The position numbers were made by a program, and so were the translations under genes. A stretch of 64,000 nucleotides of DNA, from positions 1-64,000 of the forward strand of contig NZ_JAFREM010000023.1 in the NCBI RefSeq assembly GCF_017377575.1, in the 5' to 3' direction. Shown here piece after piece: positions 29,838-38,035 of the stretch (within the stretch, counting starts at the first letter, position 1; every line of letters starts with the position of its first letter). This DNA comes from Candidatus Enterococcus moelleringii (lineage in GTDB: Bacteria; Bacillota; Bacilli; Lactobacillales; Enterococcaceae). Below the pieces are notes generated by a model. That model was not told the DNA's origin. It saw nothing but the letters and a program-made list of their open reading frames with translations, and made no database searches.

Positions 29838-31280
29838 ATGGAAAAGTTTTTCAAGTTGAAAGAACAAAATACCACAGTTTCAACTGAAATAATGGCAGGG
29901 ATTACTACCTTCTTTGCTATGAGTTACATCTTATTTGTCAATCCGACTGTGTTGTCTGCTTCAGGCATGCCTTTTCAAGCAGTCTTTTTAGCAACGATCA
30001 TTGCTTCAGTCATTGGGACACTGGTTATGGGATTGTTTGCGAATGTTCCTTACGCTCAAGCACCTGGTATGGGGCTGAATGCCTTCTTCACCTACACTGT
30101 TGTGTTTGGACTGGGTTATTCTTGGCAAGAAGCACTAGCCATGGTTTTCATTTGTGGAATTATCAATATATTAATTACCGTGACAAAAATTCGTAAGCTG
30201 ATTATTCATGCGATTCCTGAAAGTATGCAGCACGCAATTGGCGGCGGGATAGGGATCTTTGTGGCGTATGTTGGTATTAAAAATGCTGGACTGCTGGCCT
30301 TCTCAGCTGATTCAGCAACCATTACCAGCAGTGTGGTGGAAAACGGTCAAGCTACCAACGTTGCCATGAACAGCGGTGTGGTACCGGCTTTGGCTAACTT
30401 TAACAATGCACCAATTTTACTGGCTGTGATTGGGTTGGTACTGACGACAATTTTGGTTGTAAAAAATGTGCGCGGTGCGATTTTGATTGGGATTGTTGCT
30501 ACTACCTTGATTGGAATTCCAATGGGCGTGGTGCAATTAGGTGCGATTGATTTCCAAAGCAACTCATTAGGCAATTCAATTTCTGAATTAGGAACGACCT
30601 TTGGTGCAGCTTTTGGTTCTGAAGGGATGGGTGCATTGTTCTCAGATTCTTCTAAATTGCCGCAGGTCTTAATGACAATTTTGGCCTTCAGTTTGTCGGA
30701 TACCTTTGACACAATTGGTACCTTTATTGGAACTGGGCGTCGGACGGGGATTTTCTCGAAGGAAGATGAATTGGCATTGGAAACGGCGAATTCTAAAGGC
30801 TTTAAAACTAAAATGGATCGTGCATTGTTTGCGGATGCGATTGCGACTTCGATCGGGGCAATTTTTGGGACTTCGAATACGACAACGTTTGTGGAATCAG
30901 CTGCTGGGATTGGAGCTGGCGGACGGACTGGGTTAACTTCAGTCGTGGTAGCGGCTATGTTCGCTTTAAGCAGTTTGTTTTCTCCGTTGATCGCTATTGT
31001 GCCTGGCCAAGCGACTGCACCGGCGTTGATTTTGGTGGGTGTGATGATGATGGCTTCCTTTGCGGATATTAACTGGTTGGATTTGGAAGAAGCAGTTCCC
31101 GCTTTCTTCGCAAGTATCTTTATGGGCTTGTGCTATAGCATTTCTTATGGAATCGCCGCTGGCTTTATCTTCTACGCGATTGTTAAAGTTGTTAAAGGCA
31201 AAGCTAATGAGGTTTCACCCGTGTTGTGGATTGTTAACCTGCTGTTTATTTTGAACTTTGTCATTTTAGCTGTACTTTAA
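29838..31280 (+). CDS. NCS2 family purine permease (adenine/guanine/hypoxanthine type)
   Basis: A 480-residue transporter with 12-14 helices of the AzgA-like NCS2 branch, close to Bacillus PbuG/PbuO. Signatures are the N-terminal TEIMAGITTFFAMSYILFVNP, the QAPGMGLNAFFTYTVVF motif, IPESMQHAIGGGIG and SLSDTFDTIGTFIGTGRR with TSNTTTFVESAAGIGAGGRTG. It imports purine bases with protons. AAGGAGCG lies upstream. No purine riboswitch is visible in the leader. It is convergent with a two-component operon across a shared terminator. Confidence 0.93.
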   Translation: MEKFFKLKEQNTTVSTEIMAGITTFFAMSYILFVNPTVLSASGMPFQAVFLATIIASVIGTLVMGLFANVPYAQAPGMGLNAFFTYTVVFGLGYSWQEALAMVFICGIINILITVTKIRKLIIHAIPESMQHAIGGGIGIFVAYVGIKNAGLLAFSADSATITSSVVENGQATNVAMNSGVVPALANFNNAPILLAVIGLVLTTILVVKNVRGAILIGIVATTLIGIPMGVVQLGAIDFQSNSLGNSISELGTTFGAAFGSEGMGALFSDSSKLPQVLMTILAFSLSDTFDTIGTFIGTGRRTGIFSKEDELALETANSKGFKTKMDRALFADAIATSIGAIFGTSNTTTFVESAAGIGAGGRTGLTSVVVAAMFALSSLFSPLIAIVPGQATAPALILVGVMMMASFADINWLDLEEAVPAFFASIFMGLCYSISYGIAAGFIFYAIVKVVKGKANEVSPVLWIVNLLFILNFVILAVL

Positions 31281-31298
31281 AAGCAAATAAGACTTAAA

Positions 31299-31335
31299 AA
31301 ACGGAGCGGCCTAGGATGGCTGCTCCGTTTCTTTT
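31299..31335. terminator. Bidirectional terminator between permease and kinase genes
   Basis: AAACGGAGC..GCC pairs with GGC..GCTCCGTTT; T-rich on both sides. It overlaps the stop codon of the kinase gene. Confidence 0.8.
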
Positions 31336-32789
31336 GGTTCGGTTACTTCTTCGTCGGGGAAGCTGATGGTAAAGGTGGTGCCTTTTTCCAGTTCGCTTTC
31401 GACTTTGATGGTTCCATTGTGGAGACGTACTAATTCTTGCACGATGGACAGGCCTAAACCTGATTCACCATACTTGGTGTTCTTGCGAGAAGGATCCACC
31501 TTGTAGTAGCGATCCCAAATATTTTTCACTTGATCCTCGCTCATGCCAATTCCGGTATCGGAAATTTGCACGACGGTGTTTTTTTCTTCTTTGTACATAT
31601 TGATGGTGATCGTACCATCAGTGGTAAACTGAATCGCATTTTGGATGATGTTCACCATGATTTGAATGAAGCGATCGTAATCAGCGTAAATATCAATTTC
31701 TTCGGTAGTGGTCAATACTAGCTGATCACCGGCTGCATGCGCTTTTGCCTCTAGTTGAGTCAATAAGCCCCGTAAAGCTTTGGTGGCGTTGAATTTCTTC
31801 ACTATCATGCTGATTTGGTTGGTACGGATTTTCTCATAATCGAGATTTTCATTCACCAATCGAATCAACCGCGAAGTTTCGTTTTGCATCAAGGTAATGG
31901 CCTTGCTGCGTTGGTCTTCTGGGATGGCATTGTACTGCAAACCTTCCAAAAGTCCGTTGATAGTGGTTAGTGGAGTCCGCATTTCATGGGCGGCATCCGC
32001 CATAAATTGGCGTCGGCGCTCTTCCTGCCGCTCGATTTCTTCCTGGGATTCTTTTAAGGAAACCGTCATGCTGTTGAAATCTTCGGCTAAATCGTCGAAC
32101 TCGTCTTTACCGTTGTTGGGTAAAGTTACGTCAAAGTCACCGTTAGCAATCTTTCGGGTAGCTGAACGCATGCGATTAATTCTTCTTACTTGGCGAGTGG
32201 CGAAAAAGTAGCTAACAATAGTAGCTATTACCGAGGCAATGATGAAGCCTTTAAATAGATCGCTAGTTACGGATTTGACACTTTCACTAACGTTGCCCGC
32301 CGGTTGAGTGACAATCAGGACGCCGTAAAATACTTTTTCAGGTAAAAAAAATGGCACCATTGCATAGGAAGTAGAGCGTTCATTACCGTACATGTCAGTG
32401 GAACGGATTAGTTTTTGTTCCTGACCGTTACTTAATTCCTCCCACTGACTTTGGGTAATCAAGGTTTGCTCGGCAACCTTTTTGTTACTAGGAAATCGGA
32501 TTATTTGGTTGGCGTCAATGAAGACAAATTTAACATCTTGCGGCTTCAGCATATTTTCGGTTAGGGCAATAGAACCTAAAAAGGCTTCATCCGGATCTTT
32601 ATATAAAGGATATTGGTCTGCCAGCTGAGCTGCCGTTTGTTCAATTGAACGGGTAAAACCGATCAACTGGTTGTAGTTGCTTTCTTCCATTGTTTGCCTA
32701 GTAAACTGAGTAAAAGTTAGTCCTAAAGTCAGCAGTATCAACAAAATCAACCCGCCAAAGGCTAAGAGCTGCTGGTAAAGGTATTTCAT
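31311..32789 (-). CDS. Sensor histidine kinase, PhoR/ResE-like
   Basis: A 492-residue membrane kinase. Helix 1 lies at about 9-29, an extracytoplasmic region of about 140 residues follows, then helix 2 near 175-195, HAMP, HisKA (ADAAHEMRTPLTTING) and HATPase (NIIQNAIQF, DTGIGMSED, GESGLGLSIVQE). Its start overlaps the regulator stop by four bases. The neighbourhood (LTA synthase, permease, this pair) recalls the EF1260/EF1261 region of E. faecalis from memory. The signal is unknown. Confidence 0.9.
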   Translation of the reverse strand: MKYLYQQLLAFGGLILLILLTLGLTFTQFTRQTMEESNYNQLIGFTRSIEQTAAQLADQYPLYKDPDEAFLGSIALTENMLKPQDVKFVFIDANQIIRFPSNKKVAEQTLITQSQWEELSNGQEQKLIRSTDMYGNERSTSYAMVPFFLPEKVFYGVLIVTQPAGNVSESVKSVTSDLFKGFIIASVIATIVSYFFATRQVRRINRMRSATRKIANGDFDVTLPNNGKDEFDDLAEDFNSMTVSLKESQEEIERQEERRRQFMADAAHEMRTPLTTINGLLEGLQYNAIPEDQRSKAITLMQNETSRLIRLVNENLDYEKIRTNQISMIVKKFNATKALRGLLTQLEAKAHAAGDQLVLTTTEEIDIYADYDRFIQIMVNIIQNAIQFTTDGTITINMYKEEKNTVVQISDTGIGMSEDQVKNIWDRYYKVDPSRKNTKYGESGLGLSIVQELVRLHNGTIKVESELEKGTTFTISFPDEEVTEPKETEQPS

Positions 32790-33505
32790 TGCCCAACTCC
32801 AGAATCATCGAATTTGTAGCCCACGCCCCAGACAGTTTGGATGACTTGCGGCCCCACTTTTTCAATTTTTTGACGCAGCTTTTTAATATGGGCATCGACG
32901 GTTCGTTCGTCACCAAAGTATTGGTAGTCCCAGACTAATTCTAACAGCTGTTCTCGGGTAAAGACTTGGCGTGGTTTTTTCGCCATCGTATAAAGCAAGT
33001 CAAATTCCTTCGGTGTTAAGCCTTCGACTGGTTTGTTTTGCAAGTAAGCTTCCCGGGTTTTCAAATTCATCTTGAAATGTTGGGTTTGAATATCAAAGCT
33101 GCCGTCCCCTGCTCCGCCGGTTTGTTGTTCTGTTGCTAGTTCGCTGCGGCGATGCAAGGCTTTGATGCGGGCGATTAAGGTTAGCGGTGAAAATGGTTTA
33201 GTTACATAGTCGTCGGCACCCATTTCCAATCCGATCACCTGATCACTCTCTGAATCACGGGCCGTTAACATAATAATCGGCACAGTGCTGGAGATTTTGC
33301 GGATTTCTCGTCCGACTTCCATTCCGTCCATGCTAGGCAGGTTCAAGTCTAAGGTGATCATGTCCCATTTTTCCGGATCTTCCTTGAAGGCATCCAGTCC
33401 ATCTTTGCCATCGTATTTGAAGGTTGCATCCCAGCCTTCGTTTAAGAAGAACATTTGCATCATTTCAGAAACAGATTCATTATCTTCAATCATTAGTATA
33501 TTCAT
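32786..33505 (-). CDS. Response regulator, OmpR/PhoB family
   Basis: A 239-residue partner of the adjoining kinase. The receiver domain begins MNILMIEDNESVS and has the phospho-acceptor Asp in ITLDLNLPSMDG, TARDSES and the switch Lys in VTKPF. The winged-helix domain ends QTVWGVGYKF. A glycine-rich linker of about 15 residues (EQQTGGAGDGS) is longer than usual. The start at 33505 has GGAGG eight bases upstream; an in-frame extension to 33535 is not supported. Confidence 0.92.
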   Translation of the reverse strand: MNILMIEDNESVSEMMQMFFLNEGWDATFKYDGKDGLDAFKEDPEKWDMITLDLNLPSMDGMEVGREIRKISSTVPIIMLTARDSESDQVIGLEMGADDYVTKPFSPLTLIARIKALHRRSELATEQQTGGAGDGSFDIQTQHFKMNLKTREAYLQNKPVEGLTPKEFDLLYTMAKKPRQVFTREQLLELVWDYQYFGDERTVDAHIKKLRQKIEKVGPQVIQTVWGVGYKFDDSGVGQ

Positions 33506-33651
33506 AGGTTTTCCTCCATTATCAGCGTTTCTCATAATTAGTATACTCTAAATCGATCTTTTCAACCATTACCTTACCAGTATCTTCAATAAGTATTTGT
33601 TTTTTCTTCAATAATTGCTAAGATAAAGAAAAGAAGTAAAGGGGATACTAT

Positions 33652-34419
33652 ATGTACGAAGCAATTGCATTTTTTGATTTAGATGGTACGTTATTGAACG
33701 AAAAGTCTCAGGTTTCTAGTGAAGTTGGGGAAGCGATTGGTCAATTGAAGAAAAACAAAGTGTTGCCGATTATCGCTACCGGCCGCAATGAACGGGAAAT
33801 CCAGCAGATCAAACAGGATTCTCATATCGCGTCGACGGTTACCATGAACGGCATGATGGTAAAAGTTGATGGAACAATTGTCGAGGCTAACGAAATCGAG
33901 CCGGAGCGCTGCGAGACGATGCTTCACTTTGCTCGCGACTTGCAAGACGAGCTGGCTTTTCATTCTACGGAACAGTTGTTTATCTCAGGGGTGAATGAAT
34001 TTGTCCAAAAATCTTATGATTATTTTCATTTAGAGTTGCCGCCGATTCATCCGGAGGCTTATCGGGAATTTACTACCAATATGATCTTGGTTTTATCTGA
34101 AGGAAACGATTCGATTTATAAAGAAGCTTTTCCTGAATTTACCTTCTATCGCAATGGCCCGTTTTGTATTGATGTGGTGAATAGAGGGATTAATAAAGGC
34201 ACCGGTGTGCAAACGGTGAAGGATTATTTGAAACTGCCGGATATTCCTACCTTCGGCTTTGGTGATGGGATAAATGATGTGGCATTGCTGACAGCTTGTG
34301 ACCACAAAATCGCCATGGGCAATGCTTTGACGGAAGTAAAGGAACAGGCAGATTTCATTACGGATAAAAATACTAACGGCGGAATTATAAAAGCCTTAAA
34401 ACATTACGATTTAATTTAG
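33652..34419 (+). CDS. Cof-type HAD-IIB phosphatase
   Basis: A 255-residue HAD hydrolase with FFDLDGTLL (motif I), PIIATGRN (motif II), NRGINKGTGVQTV with the motif III Lys, and FGFGDGINDVALL (motif IV). The cap region between motifs II and III identifies the IIB class, which acts on sugar phosphates and related compounds. It is the second member of this family in the window and only distantly similar to the one at 13278. It precedes ssrA but has no obvious link to it. Confidence 0.9.
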   Translation: MYEAIAFFDLDGTLLNEKSQVSSEVGEAIGQLKKNKVLPIIATGRNEREIQQIKQDSHIASTVTMNGMMVKVDGTIVEANEIEPERCETMLHFARDLQDELAFHSTEQLFISGVNEFVQKSYDYFHLELPPIHPEAYREFTTNMILVLSEGNDSIYKEAFPEFTFYRNGPFCIDVVNRGINKGTGVQTVKDYLKLPDIPTFGFGDGINDVALLTACDHKIAMGNALTEVKEQADFITDKNTNGGIIKALKHYDLI

Positions 34420-34436
34420 AAACTACGGTCCCTTTT

Positions 34437-34465
34437 TTGCTTTTTCACTTTGAAGATGTTATAAT
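34437..34465 (+). promoter_or_regulatory. ssrA promoter
   Basis: TTGCTT (34437-34442), 17 bp, TATAAT (34460-34465), 26 bases before the mature tmRNA 5' end. Confidence 0.75.
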
Positions 34466-34490
34466 AAATCTTGCAGTAAAATTCTAAGAA

Positions 34491-34855
34491 GGGGCTGTTA
34501 CGGATTCGACAGGCATAGTTTGAGCCTGAATTGCGCTTCGTAGGTTACGTCTACGCTAAAACGTTACAGTTAAATATAACTGCTAAAAACAATAACAATA
34601 CTTACGCTTTAGCTGCCTAAAAACAGTTAGCGTAGATCCTCCCGGTATCGCCCATGTGCTCGGGTAAGGGTCTCAAAATTAGTGGGATACGTTTCAACTT
34701 TCCGTCTGCAAGTTGAAAAAGAGATCATCAGACTAGCAATGCCTGCGGCCTGTCATGCGGCAGAAGGCAAAGCGAATCTTAAATAGTATGACTATGAGCG
34801 TAGATTTTTGGGTAGTCAATATGTTTGGACGCGGGTTCGACTCCCGCCAGCTCCA
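34491..34855 (+). ncRNA. ssrA: Transfer-messenger RNA
   Basis: The tmRNA rescues stalled ribosomes and tags the unfinished protein for proteolysis. The tRNA-like ends pair as GGGGCTG (34491-34497) with CAGCTCC (34848-34854), the T arm ends GGTTCGACTCC, and CCA is not encoded. The tag frame runs from GCT at 34582 to TAA at 34618-34620 and encodes AKNNNNTYALAA, close to the enterococcal AKNENNSFALAA type. The length of 365 nt is normal. A hairpin terminator follows. Confidence 0.97.
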
Positions 34856-34871
34856 TTAAAAGCTTTCTGAA

Positions 34872-34912
34872 GAGTGAAATCCTATTTTGGGATTTTGCTC
34901 TTTTTTGTTTTT
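34872..34912 (+). terminator. ssrA terminator
   Basis: GAGTGAAATCC pairs with GGGATTTTGCTC, followed by TTTTTT. Confidence 0.85.
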
Positions 34913-34970
34913 ATCTTTAGTTGCTTTAATACCCAAACCTGATAGTATTAATTAAAAAGGAGCTATTCAA

Positions 34971-35138
34971 ATGAAGAAACTCAGAAAGTCTCCAGATAAA
35001 ATTTTTGCTGGTGTTTGTGCCGGATTCGCCGATTTTTTTGGTACCTCACCCCTGCTGTTTAGAATCCTTTTCTTGTTTCCAGGAATGTTCATGCCTTATA
35101 TCATTTTGGCGGTAATGCTGCCGAGTGTTGACTACTGA
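34971..35138 (+). CDS. Small PspC-domain membrane protein
   Basis: A 55-residue protein consisting of little more than one PspC domain: KKLRKSPDKIFAGVCAGFADFFG, then LLFRILFLFPGMFMPYIILAVMLP as the membrane helix. PspC proteins are linked to envelope stress in other bacteria; short stand-alone forms are common in lactic acid bacteria. AAAAAGGAGCTATTCAA precedes the ATG. It is transcribed away from ssrA and has no partner gene next to it. Confidence 0.85.
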   Translation: MKKLRKSPDKIFAGVCAGFADFFGTSPLLFRILFLFPGMFMPYIILAVMLPSVDY

Positions 35139-35232
35139 TTTGTGATTTCAAGATTTTAGTTCACATTGCATTTACACTTTTAGATGAATAGATAAAGATA
35201 AAAGCAGAGCCTAAAAAAGACTCTGCTTTATT

Positions 35233-35604
35233 TCAATTACTACTTTGTTTGAAAACCTCTTTTGCAACCGAAACAGCATTCAAGACTTTGGGAAACCCGA
35301 CATATGGCAGGCATTGGATAAAGATTTCTACAATTTCTTCTTGGGATAATCCAACGTTCAGAGCACCTTGAATGTGGACGCGCAGCTGTGAAGCCGTGTC
35401 TCCTTGCGTTACCAAAGTAGTCAACGTAATCATTTCTCTTTGCTGCATGTTCAAAGCATCCCGATTGCTCATTTCATCGAATGCCACCTGTGTGTACTTG
35501 TCTAAAATCGGTGCAATGTCCTTTAAACTATCTGTGACTGATCCACTAGCTTTTTCCCCAATTATTTGTTCTCTTATCTTTAAGCCTCGTTCAAATTTAT
35601 TCAT
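35233..35604 (-). CDS. Carboxymuconolactone decarboxylase family protein
   Basis: A 123-residue all-helical protein of the CMD/AhpD-like superfamily, with the core QREMITLTTLVTQGDTASQLRVHIQGALNVGLSQEEIVEIFIQ. The CxxC pair of true AhpD peroxidase partners is absent, so it belongs to the gamma-CMD/YurZ-like branch of uncertain activity. The start at 35604 has GGAG upstream; an in-frame extension to 35649 would cross the promoter. It is divergent from a MerR gene, and its promoter has the 19-bp spacer with operator expected for MerR control. Confidence 0.85.
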   Translation of the reverse strand: MNKFERGLKIREQIIGEKASGSVTDSLKDIAPILDKYTQVAFDEMSNRDALNMQQREMITLTTLVTQGDTASQLRVHIQGALNVGLSQEEIVEIFIQCLPYVGFPKVLNAVSVAKEVFKQSSN

Positions 35605-35634
35605 GATCACTGTCTCCTTTTCTTTAATATACTG

Positions 35635-35665
35635 ATCATAAACTATCAAGTTTACTTGACAGCAA
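35635..35665 (-). promoter_or_regulatory. MerR-type promoter and operator for the CMD gene
   Basis: On the minus strand TTGCTG (35660-35665), exactly 19 bp, TATGAT (35635-35640). The spacer carries the dyad CTRTCAAGTNNACTTGAYAG (35643-35662), a near-perfect inverted repeat. The long spacer is the hallmark of MerR-family activated promoters. Confidence 0.75.
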
Positions 35666-35692
35666 CTACAAATTTTCGGAAAGGACGAAAAA

Positions 35693-36001
35693 ATGAATCT
35701 AACCTACAAAATTTCAGAAGTTTCCAAATTAACAGATTTATCAATACCGACTTTACGGTATTACGAAGAGCTAGGATTGCTGCACCCTCGACGCACTGCC
35801 AATAACTATCGGGTATTCACTGAGGAAGATCTTGCTTGGATTCAATTTATTCAGAGAGCTAAAAAAACCGGTATGCCTTTAGCAAAAATCATCGAATACT
35901 CAAAATTGCGAGAAAAAGGGGCCGAAACTATTTTGCAGCGGATTGCGATCTTGGAGGAACAAGAGCAGCTGCTGGAGCTGGAGAAGAAGAATTTACAGTA
36001 G
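35693..36001 (+). CDS. MerR family regulator, interrupted by an amber codon near its C-terminus
   Basis: The 102-residue reading frame holds the complete winged-helix MerR domain (YKISEVSKLTDLSIPTLRYYEELGLLHP, RVFTEEDLAWIQFIQRAKKTGMPL) and part of the dimerisation helix. It lacks a Cys at the position used by AdhR/NmlR, so a different signal is likely. The frame stops at TAG (35999-36001) but continues open for 21 more codons that look like the normal MerR tail, so the family-length protein would be 124 residues. The start is 35693 with GGAAAGGA upstream. Partner of the divergent CMD gene. Confidence 0.8.
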   Translation: MNLTYKISEVSKLTDLSIPTLRYYEELGLLHPRRTANNYRVFTEEDLAWIQFIQRAKKTGMPLAKIIEYSKLREKGAETILQRIAILEEQEQLLELEKKNLQ

Positions 36002-36067
36002 CATATTGATTTTTTGCAGGAAAAGAAAGCACACTATGCTTCAGTTAGACAGGAGTTCACGGAATAA
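36002..36067 (+). other. In-frame C-terminal remnant of the MerR gene after the amber stop
   Basis: Directly after TAG the same frame reads HIDFLQEKKAHYASVRQEF and two more residues, then TAA at 36065-36067. The charged helical composition continues the coiled coil of the preceding 102 residues, as expected for a MerR dimerisation helix. A single change from CAG to TAG explains it. Confidence 0.75.
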
Positions 36068-36235
36068 AGTGGAACTAAGCGTTTATTTTTGCAGTTGTGC
36101 TGTGTAATTTAAATTTCCTCATGGACTTAGTTCTACTTGTAGAAAGAATCCATCTTTTTTTATTTCAAGTCACCTAAGCGGTTGAATAATCTCTTCAATG
36201 CTATAATACGTGATAACAAGAGAGGGGTTATTTTA

Positions 36236-37042
36236 TTGAGAATTTTGCAGTCAAACCTGTGGAAAGCGGCTTTTATCGTGTTTACTTTCCTTATTGTATT
36301 AGCAGGTTGCCAGGACCGTTCACCGAAAAGCGCGGTCACGGATTCAACAGTCACCAGCAGTTCTGCGCAATCATCCCTTCAACAAAGCGCGCAACCGATA
36401 GATTCTACAACTAAACATTCAGAGGAGGATACTACTATGAATTACCCCGCAGGAAGCTTAATCCAGGCTGTTTCGGCTAATGATTTAAATCAAACCAACG
36501 AAATTCTAAAATCTTCGGCTTATCCGATTGATGAGGTGAACCAGCAGTCCGAGACGCCACTAATGATTGCTGTTCACAACAACCAAGTTGAAATTGCAAA
36601 AGCGCTGATTGATTCCGGCGCTGACATTAATAAGCAAGAAGCCATTCAAGACAGTCCTTATCTCTATGCTGGCGCACAAGGAAAAACAGAAATTCTTTCT
36701 TATATGCTAGTACACGCAACTCCTGACCAAACTATCACCAACCGTTTTGGCGGCAATGCGCTGATCCCGGCTGCTGAAAAAGGACACCTTGAAAACGTAA
36801 AGATCCTGTTAGCTGATGGACGGGTGGATATCAATCATCAAAACAATTATGGCTATACTGCCTTAATCGAAGCCGTTGCCTTGCGAGATGGGTCACAGGT
36901 TTATCAGGATATTGTCGCTGAACTGTTGAAAAACGGAGCTGATCCTGAGATTAGAGATAATTATGGGAAATCCGCTGGAGATTATGCGAATCAATTAGGC
37001 TATGGAAATATTGCCAGGATGCTTCAAGAGGCACAGGGTTGA
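36236..37042 (+). CDS. Ankyrin-repeat lipoprotein
   Basis: A 268-residue secreted protein. A basic start and hydrophobic stretch (AAFIVFTFLIVLAGCQ) end in a lipobox, so the Cys near residue 26 would be lipidated. A Ser/Thr/Gln-rich linker of about 45 residues leads to four or five ankyrin repeats (TPLMIAVHNNQVEIAKALIDSGADIN, NALIPAAEKGHLENVKILLADG, TALIEAV..AELLKNGADPEIRDNYG). The start is TTG 36236, eight bases after GAGGGG. It probably mediates protein contacts at the cell surface; the partner is unknown. Similar lipoproteins occur in other lactic acid bacteria. Confidence 0.82.
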   Translation: MRILQSNLWKAAFIVFTFLIVLAGCQDRSPKSAVTDSTVTSSSAQSSLQQSAQPIDSTTKHSEEDTTMNYPAGSLIQAVSANDLNQTNEILKSSAYPIDEVNQQSETPLMIAVHNNQVEIAKALIDSGADINKQEAIQDSPYLYAGAQGKTEILSYMLVHATPDQTITNRFGGNALIPAAEKGHLENVKILLADGRVDINHQNNYGYTALIEAVALRDGSQVYQDIVAELLKNGADPEIRDNYGKSAGDYANQLGYGNIARMLQEAQG

Positions 37043-37100
37043 TTAAAAAACGGGTATAAGAAGTTTGGTAGCTAGGTTCTAATCTTTTTAAAAAGCCAAA

Positions 37101-37150
37101 AAACGATAGAAATGCTGTCTACTTTTAGATAGCTTTTCTATCGTTTATTT
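37101..37150. terminator. Bidirectional terminator
   Basis: AAACGATAGAAA pairs with TTTTCTATCGTTT with an inner GCTGTCT/AGATAGC stem; it separates two convergent genes. Confidence 0.75.
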
Positions 37151-37209
37151 CGTTCGTCCACTGGATCACAAGTATAAGTGGATTTTCATTAGTTTATTTT
37201 CTTAACTCT

Positions 37210-37821
37210 TCATACTCGAAACAGCTTTAGCTTAGGCAAATGCTTCAAGGTCAATTCGAGGGACGGGCCCATGACCAACAGCACGATGATCGTTCCTAAT
37301 CCGATGGTTCCTCCTAGTAAATAGCCGGCTAAAAAGAAGCTGCCATCCAAAATAATTCGGGCTGTTTTCACCGACACCTTCAGCAATCGTTGCAAAATAA
37401 TCATCAAGCTATCATAAGCAGCCGAGCCAGCATCGGCTAACAGATAAATCCCCGTACCCATACCCAGGATTATGGTTCCTACCGTAACAGCTGGATAATC
37501 TAAAATCGCTGGAATATTAAGCAGCCACCCCGCGGATTCAATCAAGTTCAGAAATATTCCGACGCCAATACTTTTGATAATGCTGCCTACTCCAATCAGC
37601 TGACGATCATATAAGAAAATAATTACCAATAAGCTCCCATTAAAAATGTTACTCACGGTCCCGAAACGAAATGGCAGGTGCTCCATCAATCCCATTATAA
37701 AGGTACTCATAGCATCCGCTCCCGATCCGCTTACTACAATCAGACGTATACCGATGGCTGCAATGAAGGTTCCCGTTAGCGCTAATATATATTGTTTTAC
37801 CGAATGCTTTTTTCCTATCAT
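37210..37821 (-). CDS. YczE/YitT family membrane protein
   Basis: A 203-residue integral membrane protein with about five or six helices. The segment GIRLIVVSGSGADAMSTFIMGLMEHLPFRFGTVSNIFNG and DAGSAAYDSLMIILQ match the YczE/YyaS/YitT family, whose biochemical role is unknown (Bacillus YczE is linked to lipopeptide synthesis). CGAGGTAGATAAAT lies before the ATG. It is transcribed alone, convergent with the ankyrin lipoprotein gene. Confidence 0.8.
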   Translation of the reverse strand: MIGKKHSVKQYILALTGTFIAAIGIRLIVVSGSGADAMSTFIMGLMEHLPFRFGTVSNIFNGSLLVIIFLYDRQLIGVGSIIKSIGVGIFLNLIESAGWLLNIPAILDYPAVTVGTIILGMGTGIYLLADAGSAAYDSLMIILQRLLKVSVKTARIILDGSFFLAGYLLGGTIGLGTIIVLLVMGPSLELTLKHLPKLKLFRV

Positions 37822-37982
37822 ATTTATCTACCTCGCTTGTTGGTCTAAGAAAAGCGATGACTGCAATCAGCTCCTAAAAGCTGTTAGTTAAGCTTTAATT
37901 AATTGTATCGGCTTTCAAGACTTAGAGTCAATAAATCGACTCAAGCAGGCTATGATAAATTAAATCCCTTTCTTTTTCAAAA

Positions 37983-38013
37983 TAAAAAAGAGACGATACA
38001 CGCCTCTCTTTTA
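37983..38013 (-). terminator. Terminator of the DUF4854 lipoprotein gene
   Basis: AAGAGAGGCG/CGTCTCTTTT hairpin with T residues on the minus strand. Confidence 0.65.
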
Positions 38014-38035
38014 CTTATTTCAGATTATCAAATGC

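Noticed and set aside
36068-36140. A terminator formed by GAACTAAG and CTTAGTTC after the MerR remnant
   Set aside because: The arms are about 50 bases apart with no T tract directly after, so it is not a convincing intrinsic terminator.
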